A stretch of 64,000 bases of DNA, from positions 5,835,001 through 5,899,000 of the forward strand of contig NC_021237.1 of assembly GCF_000397205.1 (NCBI RefSeq), written 5' to 3'. The notes beneath the pieces were generated by a model. The model was not told the DNA's origin. It saw only the letters and a program-made list of their open reading frames with translations, and ran no database searches. Positions within the stretch are counted from its first letter, which is position 1, and every line of letters begins with the position of its first letter. The position numbers were made by a program, and so were the translations under genes. This DNA is from Pseudomonas protegens CHA0 (GTDB lineage: Bacteria; Pseudomonadota; Gammaproteobacteria; Pseudomonadales; Pseudomonadaceae). Positions 1 through 9,681 of this stretch are shown here, piece after piece.

Positions 1-201
1 GCCCGGCCACCCCGTGAGTTTTTGCAAAGGAGTCATGCCCAAGGTGATCAACAACAGCACCAGCGTGCCCAACCCCAGACGATCAACCAGCACCTTGCCC
101 GGGTCCGGTCCCAAGACCGAAGCCCAAGCCTCATACAGCCAATACAGCGGCCAGATAGCCGCAGCGATGAAGACGCCGATACGCCAGAACGAATAACGCA
201 T
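1..201 (-). CDS. msrQ: MsrQ, haem-binding membrane subunit of the MsrPQ system (partial)
   Basis: The first 67 codons of MsrQ are present and the gene runs off the left edge. MsrQ is the inner-membrane b-type haem protein that passes quinol electrons to periplasmic MsrP. The visible part starts [20 protein letters not shown], a hydrophobic first membrane segment, followed after a short loop by a second one around residues 44-58. The start ATG shares its A with the TGA stop of msrP, which indicates translational coupling. The identification rests on this N-terminus and the msrP neighbour. Confidence 0.88.
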   Translation of the reverse strand, partial: MRYSFWRIGVFIAAAIWPLYWLYEAWASVLGPDPGKVLVDRLGLGTLVLLLITLGMTPLQKLTGWPG

Positions 202-1214
202 CAATAGTTCTTCCGCAGATCCATGCCGCTATATAAAGAAGCGACTTCATCCGAGTAACCGTTGAACATCTGGGTTTCCCGCACATTGGGACTGAACAGA
301 CTGCTGGGTAGGCGCCGCTCCCGGGCCTGGGTCCAGCGAGGATGATCAACCGTTGGATTCACATTCGCGTAAAAACCATATTCGTTGGCCGCAATGCTCT
401 GCCAGGTAGTCTTGGGCTGCTCGCTGACCAGGCTGATGCGCACAATCGACTTCACACTTTTGAAGCCATATTTCCAAGGCACTACAAGGCGCAGCGGCGC
501 ACCATTCTGGTTAGGCAGTTCACGCCCGTACATCCCCACCGCAAGAATCGCCAATGGATTCATTGCCTCATCAAGACGCAATCCCTCGACATAGGGCCAG
601 TCGATCAAGGCAAAGCCGGAGCGCTGGCCCGGCATACTCTTGGGATCCTGCAACGTTTCAAACCGAATGAACTTGGCGTTGCTGGTGGGCTCCACCTGCT
701 TGAGCAAGGCTGAGATTGGAAAACCTATCCAGGGAATCACCATCGACCAGGCCTCGACACAACGCAGTCGATAAATACGCTCCTCCAGCGAGTAAGGCTT
801 CATGAAATCCTCCAGGGCGTAGCGGCCTGGCTTAGCCACCTCACCATCCACGACCACACTCCACGGCTGAGTCTTGAGCGCGCCCGCGTTGGCCGCGGGG
901 TCCCCCTTGTCAGTGCCGAATTCGTAGAAGTTGTTGTAGTGAGTCGCGTCCTTGAAAGGCGTGATCGCCTCATCCCTGACGGTTACTGCTTGCCACTGAG
1001 TGGTCGACAGCTTGTCGGAGAACCACGCGGGAGTCTGGCCCGGCTCAACATCGGCATAACGCGACGCGTCCTGTGCTGCTGCCCATCGCGGCAAGCTGGC
1101 AAACGCCATGCCCGCAACCGCACCACTCAGCAGGCTGCGTCGAGAGAGGTAAAGAGATTCGGGCGTAACCTCAGACTCATTGCAGTCGGACGACTTGGGG
1201 AATTTGAATAACAT
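201..1214 (-). CDS. msrP: MsrP, protein-methionine-sulfoxide reductase catalytic subunit
   Basis: This is the periplasmic molybdenum-cofactor enzyme (formerly YedY) that reduces methionine sulfoxide in oxidised envelope proteins, using electrons from MsrQ. It has 337 residues, the family's usual size. A Tat export signal is visible: SRRSLL at residues 24-29, then a hydrophobic stretch and an alanine-rich cleavage region near 45-50. Cys152, in RLRCVEAWS, is the expected molybdenum ligand. The ATG is preceded by GGAG at a 5-base spacing. It forms a two-gene operon with msrQ, overlapping by one base. Confidence 0.95.
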   Translation of the reverse strand: MLFKFPKSSDCNESEVTPESLYLSRRSLLSGAVAGMAFASLPRWAAAQDASRYADVEPGQTPAWFSDKLSTTQWQAVTVRDEAITPFKDATHYNNFYEFGTDKGDPAANAGALKTQPWSVVVDGEVAKPGRYALEDFMKPYSLEERIYRLRCVEAWSMVIPWIGFPISALLKQVEPTSNAKFIRFETLQDPKSMPGQRSGFALIDWPYVEGLRLDEAMNPLAILAVGMYGRELPNQNGAPLRLVVPWKYGFKSVKSIVRISLVSEQPKTTWQSIAANEYGFYANVNPTVDHPRWTQARERRLPSSLFSPNVRETQMFNGYSDEVASLYSGMDLRKNY

Positions 1215-1277
1215 GGCAACTCCGCAGTATTGGAGGACAGATGTACCAATAGACTGCGGAGTATGGGGGAAATTACA

Positions 1278-2135
1278 TCACTCGACGCTTTTGCGACGAC
1301 GCAGGTGCAACAGGTACTGGATAGGGCCCGACGCCGCATAGGCGAGGAACACCAAAAGCAGAATGCGCGGCGGATCACTGAACACCACCGCAAACACCAG
1401 CACCACCGCCAGGATCGCCACAAAAGGTACGCGCCCTTTCAGGTCCAGGTCCTTGAAGCTGTTGTACTTGATGTTACTGACCATCAGCATGCCTGCGGCG
1501 GCCACCATCAACGCCACCAGGAACGACATCTTCGACCCCTGGATCCCGTAGTCGCTGAATGCCCAGACGATACCAGCCACCACACCCGCCGCTGCCGGGC
1601 TGGCAAGCCCGATGAAATAACGCTTGTCGGCAGTACCGACTTGAGTATTGAAACGCGCCAGACGCAAGGCCGCGCCTGCCACATAGATGAAGGCGACCAT
1701 CCAGCCGACCTTGCCCATGTCACCCAGAGCCCAGCCAAAGGCCAACAACGCCGGCGCTACGCCGAATGCAACCATATCGGACAGCGAGTCGTATTCACCG
1801 CCAAAAGCACTCTGTGTGTTGGTCATGCGGGCAACACGCCCATCCAGGCCATCGAGCACCATGGCCACGAAAATGGCGATCGCGGCGAAGGCAAAGTACT
1901 TGCTCGCCCCGGCCGCATCTCCGGCGCTCATTGCACTCTGGGCGCTCATGGAGCTAATGATGGAATAGAACCCCGCGAACAGGTTCGCAGTGGTGAACAG
2001 ATTCGGCAGAAGATAGATACCACGATGCCGGACTTTACGGCCTTCAGCGTCATGCCCTTCTTCGACATGCTCATCGATCGGTAGCAGGCTTTCGGCGTCA
2101 GAGGCCTGGTTTGGCTCTTCGGGACGTTCGCTCAT
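1278..2135 (-). CDS. pssA: CDP-diacylglycerol--serine O-phosphatidyltransferase
   Basis: Phosphatidylserine synthase of the CDP-alcohol phosphatidyltransferase family makes phosphatidylserine, the precursor of phosphatidylethanolamine, at the inner membrane. The signature D-G-x2-A-R-x8-G-x3-D-x3-D is visible as DGLDGRVAR followed by GGEYDSLSD. Several hydrophobic segments flank it, and a soluble acidic N-terminus of about 40 residues precedes it. I chose the second of two ATGs (285 residues) because AAGG lies 8 bases upstream of it; the first ATG at 2141 is too close to that site. It sits between msrP and ilvC. Confidence 0.92.
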   Translation of the reverse strand: MSERPEEPNQASDAESLLPIDEHVEEGHDAEGRKVRHRGIYLLPNLFTTANLFAGFYSIISSMSAQSAMSAGDAAGASKYFAFAAIAIFVAMVLDGLDGRVARMTNTQSAFGGEYDSLSDMVAFGVAPALLAFGWALGDMGKVGWMVAFIYVAGAALRLARFNTQVGTADKRYFIGLASPAAAGVVAGIVWAFSDYGIQGSKMSFLVALMVAAAGMLMVSNIKYNSFKDLDLKGRVPFVAILAVVLVFAVVFSDPPRILLLVFLAYAASGPIQYLLHLRRRKSVE

Positions 2136-2235
2136 GGACATTACCTTGCAACGGTGTGAAAAGTTTCGACAGATACCCAGGGCCGCGATTCGGCCACAAA
2201 GGATCCAGCTTTATACCAGAACCTATCCATGCAAA

Positions 2236-2265
2236 CGAAAAAACGCGGCCTAGGCCGCGTTTTCC
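2236..2265 (-). terminator. Rho-independent terminator after ilvC
   Basis: A perfect 20-base palindrome (2242-2261, AACGCGG and its complement) is followed on the minus strand by a run of T. It lies 16 bases past the ilvC stop and should end the ilv operon transcript. Confidence 0.85.
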
Positions 2266-2281
2266 CTGACAAGACTCGAAC

Positions 2282-3307
<1,026 letters not shown>

Positions 3308-3342
3308 CTATATCAGGCCGTCCGGCCATTCGCTAATTTGAG

Positions 3343-3834
3343 TTAGATGCTCAGTACTTTGTCGCCACGGGCAATCCCGGTGACACCACTGCGTACGGTT
3401 TCCAGAATCGATGCGGTGCCGATCGATTGAATGAAGCTGTCGAGCTTGTCGCTGGTACCGGTCAGTTGAACGGTATACACGCTGGCGCTGACATCAACGA
3501 TCTGCCCACGGTAAATATCGGTAGTGCGCTTGACCTCGGCGCGCTGGGCGCCAGTGGCCTTGATCTTGACCAGCATCAGTTCACGCTCGATGTGCGCGCT
3601 TTCCGACAGGTCTACCAGCTTCACCACCTCAACCAGCTTGTTCAGGTTCTTGGTGATCTGCTCGATGATCTCGTCATGGCCAACGGTGGTCAGGGTCAGA
3701 CGCGACAGTGTCGGGTCTTCAGTCGGCGCCACCGTCAGGCTTTCGATGTTGTAGTTGCGTTGCGAGAACAGACCTACAACACGAGACAGAGCACCCGGTT
3801 CGTTTTCCAGAAGCAAGGAAATAATGTGCCGCAT
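3343..3834 (-). CDS. ilvH: Acetolactate synthase small (regulatory) subunit
   Basis: This is the regulatory subunit (also called IlvN) that activates the large subunit and confers valine feedback inhibition. It has 163 residues with an N-terminal ACT domain starting MRHIISLLLENEPGALSRV and a second ACT-like domain in the C-terminal half. The frame stays open far upstream into ilvI, but the family start is the ATG at 3834, only 2 bases after the ilvI stop. That spacing indicates coupled translation. Confidence 0.95.
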   Translation of the reverse strand: MRHIISLLLENEPGALSRVVGLFSQRNYNIESLTVAPTEDPTLSRLTLTTVGHDEIIEQITKNLNKLVEVVKLVDLSESAHIERELMLVKIKATGAQRAEVKRTTDIYRGQIVDVSASVYTVQLTGTSDKLDSFIQSIGTASILETVRSGVTGIARGDKVLSI

Positions 3835-3836
3835 GA

Positions 3837-5561
3837 TTAAGTACGCTCCGTCTTGCTCAGCCACATATCGCGCATGGAGCCGTCTTTGATCTGCATCGGA
3901 TAGACGTGCTCGCTGGTGTCGACCTGGATATCGAGGAACACCAGGCGATCCTTCATGGCGAACGCTTCTTCCATCTTCGGCTTCAGATCCTTCAGATCCG
4001 TGATACGCATGCCCACGTGACCATAAGCTTCGACCAGCTTGACGAAGTCTGGCAGCGATTCCATGTAGGAGTGCGAATGACGGCTGCCGTAGCTCATGTC
4101 CTGCCACTGGCGCACCATCCCCAGCACACCATTGTTCAGATTGATGATCTTGACCGGCAGATCGTACTGCAGACAGGTCGACAGCTCCTGAATGTTCATC
4201 TGGATACTGCCTTCACCGGTGACGCAGGCGACATCATTATCCGGAAAGCTCAATTTCACGCCCATGGCCGCCGGGAAACCGAAGCCCATGGTGCCCAGGC
4301 CACCGGAGTTGATCCAGCGGTTGGGCTTGTTGAACCGGTAGTACTGCGCCGCGAACATCTGGTGCTGCCCCACGTCGGAGGTCACATAGGCATCGCCCTT
4401 GGTGACTTCGCACAGGGTTTCGATCACGGTCTGTGGCTTGATGATGCTGCCGTCGCCCTTGTCGTAAGGGAACAGGCCGCGATCGCCACGCCACTCTTCG
4501 ATCTGCTTCCACCAACTGGCGACCGTCTCCTTGTTCGGGGTATCGCCGATTTCCTTGAGTGCCGCGACCATTTCGGTCAGGACGCTCTCCACTGGACCAA
4601 CGATAGGCACATCGGCCTTGATGGTCTTGGAGATGGAAGCCGGGTCGATATCGACATGGATGATCTTGGCATTCGGGCAGAACTTCGGTGCACCGTTGAT
4701 CACCCGGTCATCGAAGCGCGCGCCCACGGCCAGGATCACGTCGGCATGGTGCATGGTCAGGTTGGCGGTGTAGCTGCCGTGCATGCCGAGCATGCCCACG
4801 AACTGCCGGTCGGTGCCCGGATAGGCGCCCAGGCCCATCAAGGTATTGGTCACTGGCAGATTGAGCATCTTGGCCAGTTCGGTCAGCGGTGCGGAACCGC
4901 CGCCGAGAATCACGCCGCCACCTGCATAAAGCACAGGGCGCTTGGCCGCCAGGAGCATTTCTGCCGCCTTGCGGATTTGCCCGGAGTGACCGCGAACAGC
5001 TGGGCTGTAGGAGCGCAACTTGGCTTTCTTGGGGAAAACGTATTCGAACTTTTCAGCCGGGTTGGTCATGTCCTTGGGGATATCGACCACCACCGGACCA
5101 GGACGACCGGATTGCGCCAGGTAGAAGGCTTTCTTCATGACTTCCGGGATTTCCGAAGCGTGCTTGATCATGAAGCTGTGCTTCACGATCGGCCGGGAGA
5201 TACCGATCATGTCGGTTTCCTGGAACGCGTCGGTGCCCACCATGGTGCTGGGCACCTGGCCGGAAATGATCACCATGGGAATCGAGTCCATATAGGCGGT
5301 GGCAATACCGGTAATGGCATTGGTCGCGCCCGGGCCGGAGGTCACCAGTACCACGCCGGCTTTACCGGTGGCACGGGCATAGCCGTCAGCCATATGGGTC
5401 GCCGCTTGTTCGTGACGAACCAGGATGTGGGTCACTTCCGGTTCTTTGAACAGGGCATCGTAAACATGAAGGAGAGCACCACCCGGGTACCCGTAGATAT
5501 ATTTGACGCCTTCGTCACGCAAAAAGCGGACGAGCATCTCACCGCCAGATAAAAGCTCCAC
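3837..5561 (-). CDS. ilvI: Acetolactate synthase large (catalytic) subunit
   Basis: This thiamine-diphosphate and FAD enzyme condenses two pyruvates, or pyruvate and 2-ketobutyrate, in the first step of branched-chain amino acid synthesis. It has 574 residues. The catalytic glutamate of ThDP enzymes lies in [18 protein letters not shown], and the GEGS...NNGVLGMV region is the ThDP/Mg site. Two in-frame GTG codons compete as start. The one at 5561 (MELLSGGEM) has AGAGGTGA about 5 bases upstream and gives the usual Pseudomonas length, whereas 5570 would add MNN. It heads the ilv operon. Confidence 0.95.
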   Translation of the reverse strand: MELLSGGEMLVRFLRDEGVKYIYGYPGGALLHVYDALFKEPEVTHILVRHEQAATHMADGYARATGKAGVVLVTSGPGATNAITGIATAYMDSIPMVIISGQVPSTMVGTDAFQETDMIGISRPIVKHSFMIKHASEIPEVMKKAFYLAQSGRPGPVVVDIPKDMTNPAEKFEYVFPKKAKLRSYSPAVRGHSGQIRKAAEMLLAAKRPVLYAGGGVILGGGSAPLTELAKMLNLPVTNTLMGLGAYPGTDRQFVGMLGMHGSYTANLTMHHADVILAVGARFDDRVINGAPKFCPNAKIIHVDIDPASISKTIKADVPIVGPVESVLTEMVAALKEIGDTPNKETVASWWKQIEEWRGDRGLFPYDKGDGSIIKPQTVIETLCEVTKGDAYVTSDVGQHQMFAAQYYRFNKPNRWINSGGLGTMGFGFPAAMGVKLSFPDNDVACVTGEGSIQMNIQELSTCLQYDLPVKIINLNNGVLGMVRQWQDMSYGSRHSHSYMESLPDFVKLVEAYGHVGMRITDLKDLKPKMEEAFAMKDRLVFLDIQVDTSEHVYPMQIKDGSMRDMWLSKTERT

Positions 5562-6023
5562 GTTGTTCACCTCTAAAACGCCAGAATACCGCCCTCAAAA
5601 GGGAGCGGGTCTTAATAGGTTTACTTCTCAGCAGAGCATGAGCGACGGTGGTCGCCGACTACGTCAGCACTGACTGAGCAAGTATTGGGAGCGCCCCAAA
5701 GTGTTGCGGGGTTTTCCCACCCAGCGCGAGGTAACGCGTTGCGGGTGTAGCACTTCGGCGCGGATGTGCGCCTCATGATCTGCTGAGTGGGTCTGCTTCT
5801 GGCAGTCCCTCTACAGCGGACTTTGGATTCTTCTGTTTCGTCCTCTTCAAGTCAAGTCGTCTATGTGGTTAATTCGAACTAAGCGCATGAGAACGCAAGA
5901 AAAAACCCAAAAACGACTGCTGTCTGCGCTTCAATTGCGCAATCTTCGGCAAGCAACTCAGAAATGCGAACCCGGACTTTGGGCGAAACCCCATTGCCAG
6001 AGAGCCGAGAGGAACGTCATGCA
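5562..6023 (-). promoter_or_regulatory. Long untranslated leader of the ilv operon
   Basis: About 460 bases separate the putative leader peptide stop from the ilvI start, with no supportable gene on either strand. Two elements stand out. A hairpin at 5589-5608 (CCGC, CCC, a loop, GGG, CGG on the minus strand) lies about 28 bases before the ilvI start. T-rich runs (TTTTTGGGTTTTTT on the minus strand) lie near 5902-5915. I could not identify one unambiguous attenuator, so the region is annotated as regulatory leader by position and structure only. Confidence 0.45.
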
Positions 6024-6053
6024 CTACAACAACAGCAATGCACGGACAGACAT
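6024..6053 (-). CDS. Putative ilv leader peptide, four terminal leucines
   Basis: A nine-codon frame reads MSVRALLLL and then stops. It is preceded on the minus strand by GGAGGG, an almost perfect ribosome binding site, 3-5 bases before the ATG. It begins 61 bases past the hairpin that follows yqcC and about 490 bases upstream of ilvI. A short, strongly initiated frame ending in consecutive leucine codons (TTG CTG TTG TTG) is the classic form of an attenuation leader for leucine or branched-chain synthesis. Function is inferred; there is no homology evidence. Confidence 0.5.
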   Translation of the reverse strand: MSVRALLLL

Positions 6054-6113
6054 GAACCCTCCGAAGTTGTCACCTCGAGAGAGCGAGACTGAAGTGGGCA
6101 GTATGGAGGGAGG

Positions 6114-6139
6114 CGACTGCCAGGCATACCTGGCAGTCG
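6114..6139 (-). terminator. Hairpin after yqcC
   Basis: An 11-bp perfect stem (CGACTGCCAGG with its complement) around a CATA loop starts 5 bases past the yqcC stop. It has no clear T-run on the minus strand, so it may stabilise the 3' end or be a weak terminator separating yqcC from the ilv leader. Confidence 0.5.
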
Positions 6140-6143
6140 TGTT

Positions 6144-6479
6144 TCAGCGAGTAGCAACGATGAGCTGATCAAACTCTTTGAGCAGAACTCGCAACTGCTG
6201 GTCGCGCCCCTGCATCGGACGAGTGGAGAACACCATCTCGGCCATTTCCTGAATACCTGACGCATTGGGCAGCGGCAAATCCTGCTCCAGAATCATCTTC
6301 ATGCGGGGCAGAAAGATCCACTGCAGCCATTGCTCGAACTCCAGAGTATCCACGGCAAAGGGCTGAGTGCTGGCCAGTGCCTCGGCGCTGGGCACAGCGT
6401 CGTCCCACAGGCCCTGCACACGCAACTCACGCTCGATCAGCAGCAACTGTTCGGCGATCCTGGGAAAGCGCCCATCCAT
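6144..6479 (-). CDS. YqcC family protein
   Basis: A 111-residue soluble protein of the YqcC family, whose function is not established. It is rich in Leu, Glu and Gln and largely helical, with the family segment FEQWLQWIFLPRMKMIL at about 48-64. The ATG at 6479 shares its A with the stop of the upstream lipoprotein gene, so I prefer it to the GTG one codon earlier. It is the last gene of an mrcB-lpoP-yqcC run. Confidence 0.85.
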   Translation of the reverse strand: MDGRFPRIAEQLLLIERELRVQGLWDDAVPSAEALASTQPFAVDTLEFEQWLQWIFLPRMKMILEQDLPLPNASGIQEMAEMVFSTRPMQGRDQQLRVLLKEFDQLIVATR

Positions 6480-7225
6480 CACAGCGAAACCCGAGCTTTC
6501 TGGCGCGCCTGCGCTGCACCTGCGGCATCACCCTGTTTCTCACGCGCCTGGGCAATCAGCTCCCACAGGCTTGCCTGGAGATCAGGGCGGCCGTTGGCAA
6601 AGCTCAGGCCACGGCGAGCGAACTGCTCGGCCTGGGGCGCATCCCCCTGGGCCATGCGTACCTGAGCCAGGCGATACAGCACCTGCGGCTCGCGTGGCGC
6701 AACACGCTGCGCTCGCTCGAGGCTGGAGGAAGCACCGTTCAAGTCACCACTGGACTGCTGCTGTTGCGCAGTGGTCAGCAACGCCAGCACCGGGCCATCC
6801 AGTTGCTCATCGGCCGACAGACCACCGGCCCGGGCCGAAGGGATGCCACTGGGCGTAGAGGGCATGTTGTAAGTGCCCTGGCTGATCGGCGCCGACTGAT
6901 AACCGGAGCCGTCCACCGGCCCCGGGGTAATAGGCCCTGAAGTGACCGGCCCCGGAGTAATGGGCGAACTGCTGATCGGCGCCGAGGCCGTAGCGCCGCC
7001 GCCCGGAACCATTACCACTACGCCGGAATCTTCCGGAATCGCCTGTGCCTGAGCCTGCGCCGGGCGCTTGATGGTCGTCTGGCGAAAGCCTCCGGAGGCG
7101 GAAATCCGCTCGCTGTTGGACACGGCAGTGCCGGAATCCACGACGGGAATAGAGCCGCGCTGCACACTGGCGCAACCGTTGAGCAACGCCAGAGCTGTAA
7201 TAGCTGGAATCCACCACTTGTTCAC
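6479..7225 (-). CDS. lpoP: LpoP-like outer-membrane lipoprotein activator of PBP1b
   Basis: A 248-residue lipoprotein with a signal peptide ending in the lipobox LNGC (Cys18). A long Gly/Ser/Pro/Thr-rich linker (about residues 70-120) follows, then tetratricopeptide-like helices from about 135 to the end (SLERAQRVAPREPQVLYRLA and the following repeat). In P. aeruginosa a TPR lipoprotein encoded beside the PBP1b gene, LpoP, stimulates that synthase across the periplasm. Architecture and position, 16 bases after mrcB, both match. The low-complexity linker fits a protein spanning the peptidoglycan. Confidence 0.8.
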   Translation of the reverse strand: MNKWWIPAITALALLNGCASVQRGSIPVVDSGTAVSNSERISASGGFRQTTIKRPAQAQAQAIPEDSGVVVMVPGGGATASAPISSSPITPGPVTSGPITPGPVDGSGYQSAPISQGTYNMPSTPSGIPSARAGGLSADEQLDGPVLALLTTAQQQQSSGDLNGASSSLERAQRVAPREPQVLYRLAQVRMAQGDAPQAEQFARRGLSFANGRPDLQASLWELIAQAREKQGDAAGAAQARQKARVSL

Positions 7226-7241
7226 GTCAAACCCTCATCGC

Positions 7242-9566
7242 TTAGTTCATCCAGCCCTTGACCCAATCCATCACCGAATCGCCGCCTGCCGGGTTTTCTC
7301 CCCCACAGGAAGCACCGGGAGGCGGTTCGCTGCCGCGAATATACGGCATCTGCACAGCCCCAGGACAGTTGGCATCGGAGCCCTGCCCGGTACGCGAATC
7401 GACCCAGGCCTGAACCACGTTGTCCGGCTGCGGCATATCCAGCGGCAGCGGGTCGGCCTTGCGCATGAAACTGGTCCACACCTGCAAGGCACCGGTAGCA
7501 CCGGTAAACGGCGTCTTGCCGTTATCGTCGCGGCCCAGCCAGACCACGGCTAGCAGGTCCTGGCTGAAACCGGCGAACCAGCTGTCACGGGAATCGTTAC
7601 TGGTACCGGTCTTGCCCGCCAACGCTAGAGTCTTGGGCAACACGTTGTACACCGAGCTGCCGGTGCCCTCGCGCATCACCCGTTGCATCGCGCTTTGAAT
7701 CAGATAGATCGAACCGGCATCAAAACGCTGCTGAATCTGGAACGGATAGCGCTTGAGCGGCTCGCCTTCCGCTGTCAACACGCTGCGAATCCCGCGCATC
7801 GGCGTATTGAAACCGCCATTGGCCAGCGTCTGGTACATGGTCGCCACTTCCATCGGGCTCATGCCCCCTGCCCCCAGCAGCATCGATGGGAAGGCTGGAA
7901 ACTCGCGGGTCACCCCCAGGCGACCAAGGGTCTTCAGGACATTGGGCACACCCACTTCCAGACCGAGCCGTGCGGTAGACAAGTTGTAGGAGTGAGCCAG
8001 GCCCTGGTAGAGGAACACCGTACCGTGGGAGCGCCGGTCATAGTTCTGCGGCTTCCACACCTGGCCGTCTGCACCTTTTACCGAGAACGCCTCATCCGAC
8101 AGCCAACTGGTCAGGGTGTACTGGCTGGGCTTTTCCAGGGCGGTCAGGTAGACCGCAGGCTTGATCAGCGAGCCGATCGGACGCACCGCATCCAAGGCCC
8201 GGTTGAAACCGGCAAAGCTGGCCTGACGACTGCCAATCATGGCCTGGACCTCACCGGTTTCCGGGTTGGTCACCACCATCGCCGCCTCGACGTCTTCCGA
8301 GCCCTTGCGCCCGGCCAGGCGCTTGAAGGTGTCGTTGACCGAGGCTTCGGCCTTCATCTGCAGGATCGGATCGAAACTGGTGAAGATCCGCAGGCCTTCT
8401 TCAGTCAAGTCTTCATCACGGTAGTCTTCGCGCAACTGACGCTTGACCAGGTCGAGGAAACCGGGGAAGGAACTGTCCGCCAGGCTGCCGCGCTTGGTTA
8501 CGCCCAGCGGCATCTTCTTCGCCGCCTCCACCTGTTCCGGGGTAGCCACGCCCTGCTGTGCCAGCAGATCGAGCACCAGGTTACGCCGCTCCAGAGCACG
8601 TTCCGGGTAGCGCCGCGGGTTGTAATAGGAAGGCCCTTTGACCATCCCGACCAACAGCGCCACCTGGTGCAACTTGAGTTCGGACAGGGGCTGGCTGAAG
8701 AAGAACTGGCTGGCCAGACCGAAACCGTGCACCGCACGCTGACCGTCCTGGCCGACGAAGACCTCGTTGAGGTAGGCCTCGAGAATCTCGCGCTTGTCGT
8801 AATGCAGCTCCAGCAACAACGCCATCATCGCTTCATTGAGCTTGCGCGACAGGCTGCGCTCGTTGGTCAGGAAGAAGTTTTTCACCAACTGCTGGGTCAG
8901 GGTACTGCCGCCCTGGCGCATCTGGCCGGACGAGGTGTTGACCCAGATCGCACGGGCAATCGACTTGGGCGACACCCCGTGGTGTGAATAGAAGTCGCGG
9001 TCTTCCACCGCTACCAGAGTTTCCAGCAGATATGGCGGAACCTGATCGATCTTGATCAGGATCCGGTCTTCGAGGTTCTTCGGGTACAGGCCACCGATCA
9101 GCAATGGCTCCAGGCGCACCACCGCGAGCTTGGCCCCCTTGCTGCCGGACAGTTCCGCCACGTAATCGCCGGAGAAGCGCACGCGCACCGGCTGAGCCTG
9201 CTCCAGCCCTTCGTAGAACTGGAAGCCGCGGGTGTTCAGGTCCACGGTATTGCCATTGACCGAGGCTGCGCCCGGGCCGTTGGCGACACTTTCACGGCGA
9301 TAGCCCAGAGCGTCGAGTTCCGTGAGGAAATCATCCTTGCTGAGCTTTTGTCCGACGAACAGCTCAAGCGGGCGGGCGTAGACCTTGGCCGGAATGGTCC
9401 AGCGCTTGCCGGAGAATTTTTCCTGGACCACGGCATCGAGGTAAACCGCAAAGCCGGCGAGCACCACAAGACCGACCAGGCTGAGCTTGAGGGCCCAGCC
9501 CAGCCAGGGGCGCAGGCCACCAGACGGCGTTTTTTTAGCAGAACGAGGGGATCGGGTACGAGTCAT
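7242..9566 (-). CDS. mrcB: Penicillin-binding protein 1B
   Basis: This bifunctional class A PBP polymerises and cross-links peptidoglycan. It has 774 residues: a cytoplasmic Arg/Lys-rich tail, one membrane segment at about 25-45, a UB2H-type regulatory region, a GT51 transglycosylase domain with VAVEDRDFYSHHG (catalytic Glu), and a transpeptidase domain. The transpeptidase motifs are SLIK, SYN and KTGTS. It is co-transcribed with lpoP, its probable activator. The start lies in a short intergenic space from the divergent kinase gene. Confidence 0.96.
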   Translation of the reverse strand: MTRTRSPRSAKKTPSGGLRPWLGWALKLSLVGLVVLAGFAVYLDAVVQEKFSGKRWTIPAKVYARPLELFVGQKLSKDDFLTELDALGYRRESVANGPGAASVNGNTVDLNTRGFQFYEGLEQAQPVRVRFSGDYVAELSGSKGAKLAVVRLEPLLIGGLYPKNLEDRILIKIDQVPPYLLETLVAVEDRDFYSHHGVSPKSIARAIWVNTSSGQMRQGGSTLTQQLVKNFFLTNERSLSRKLNEAMMALLLELHYDKREILEAYLNEVFVGQDGQRAVHGFGLASQFFFSQPLSELKLHQVALLVGMVKGPSYYNPRRYPERALERRNLVLDLLAQQGVATPEQVEAAKKMPLGVTKRGSLADSSFPGFLDLVKRQLREDYRDEDLTEEGLRIFTSFDPILQMKAEASVNDTFKRLAGRKGSEDVEAAMVVTNPETGEVQAMIGSRQASFAGFNRALDAVRPIGSLIKPAVYLTALEKPSQYTLTSWLSDEAFSVKGADGQVWKPQNYDRRSHGTVFLYQGLAHSYNLSTARLGLEVGVPNVLKTLGRLGVTREFPAFPSMLLGAGGMSPMEVATMYQTLANGGFNTPMRGIRSVLTAEGEPLKRYPFQIQQRFDAGSIYLIQSAMQRVMREGTGSSVYNVLPKTLALAGKTGTSNDSRDSWFAGFSQDLLAVVWLGRDDNGKTPFTGATGALQVWTSFMRKADPLPLDMPQPDNVVQAWVDSRTGQGSDANCPGAVQMPYIRGSEPPPGASCGGENPAGGDSVMDWVKGWMN

Positions 9567-9681
9567 GGCGGCGGATTATACGCACTTTATTCATCCTCAA
9601 CATGCGCCACCCGAGGTTTGCCTTAGTGCGCTCAGCGGCCATAATGACGCCCTCGATTTTCCCGACTCTGAAGGATCGCCT

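Noticed and set aside
5863..6168. 101-codon plus-strand frame in the ilv leader
   Set aside because: No ribosome binding site or family; it overlaps the well-initiated leader peptide on the other strand and the yqcC end.
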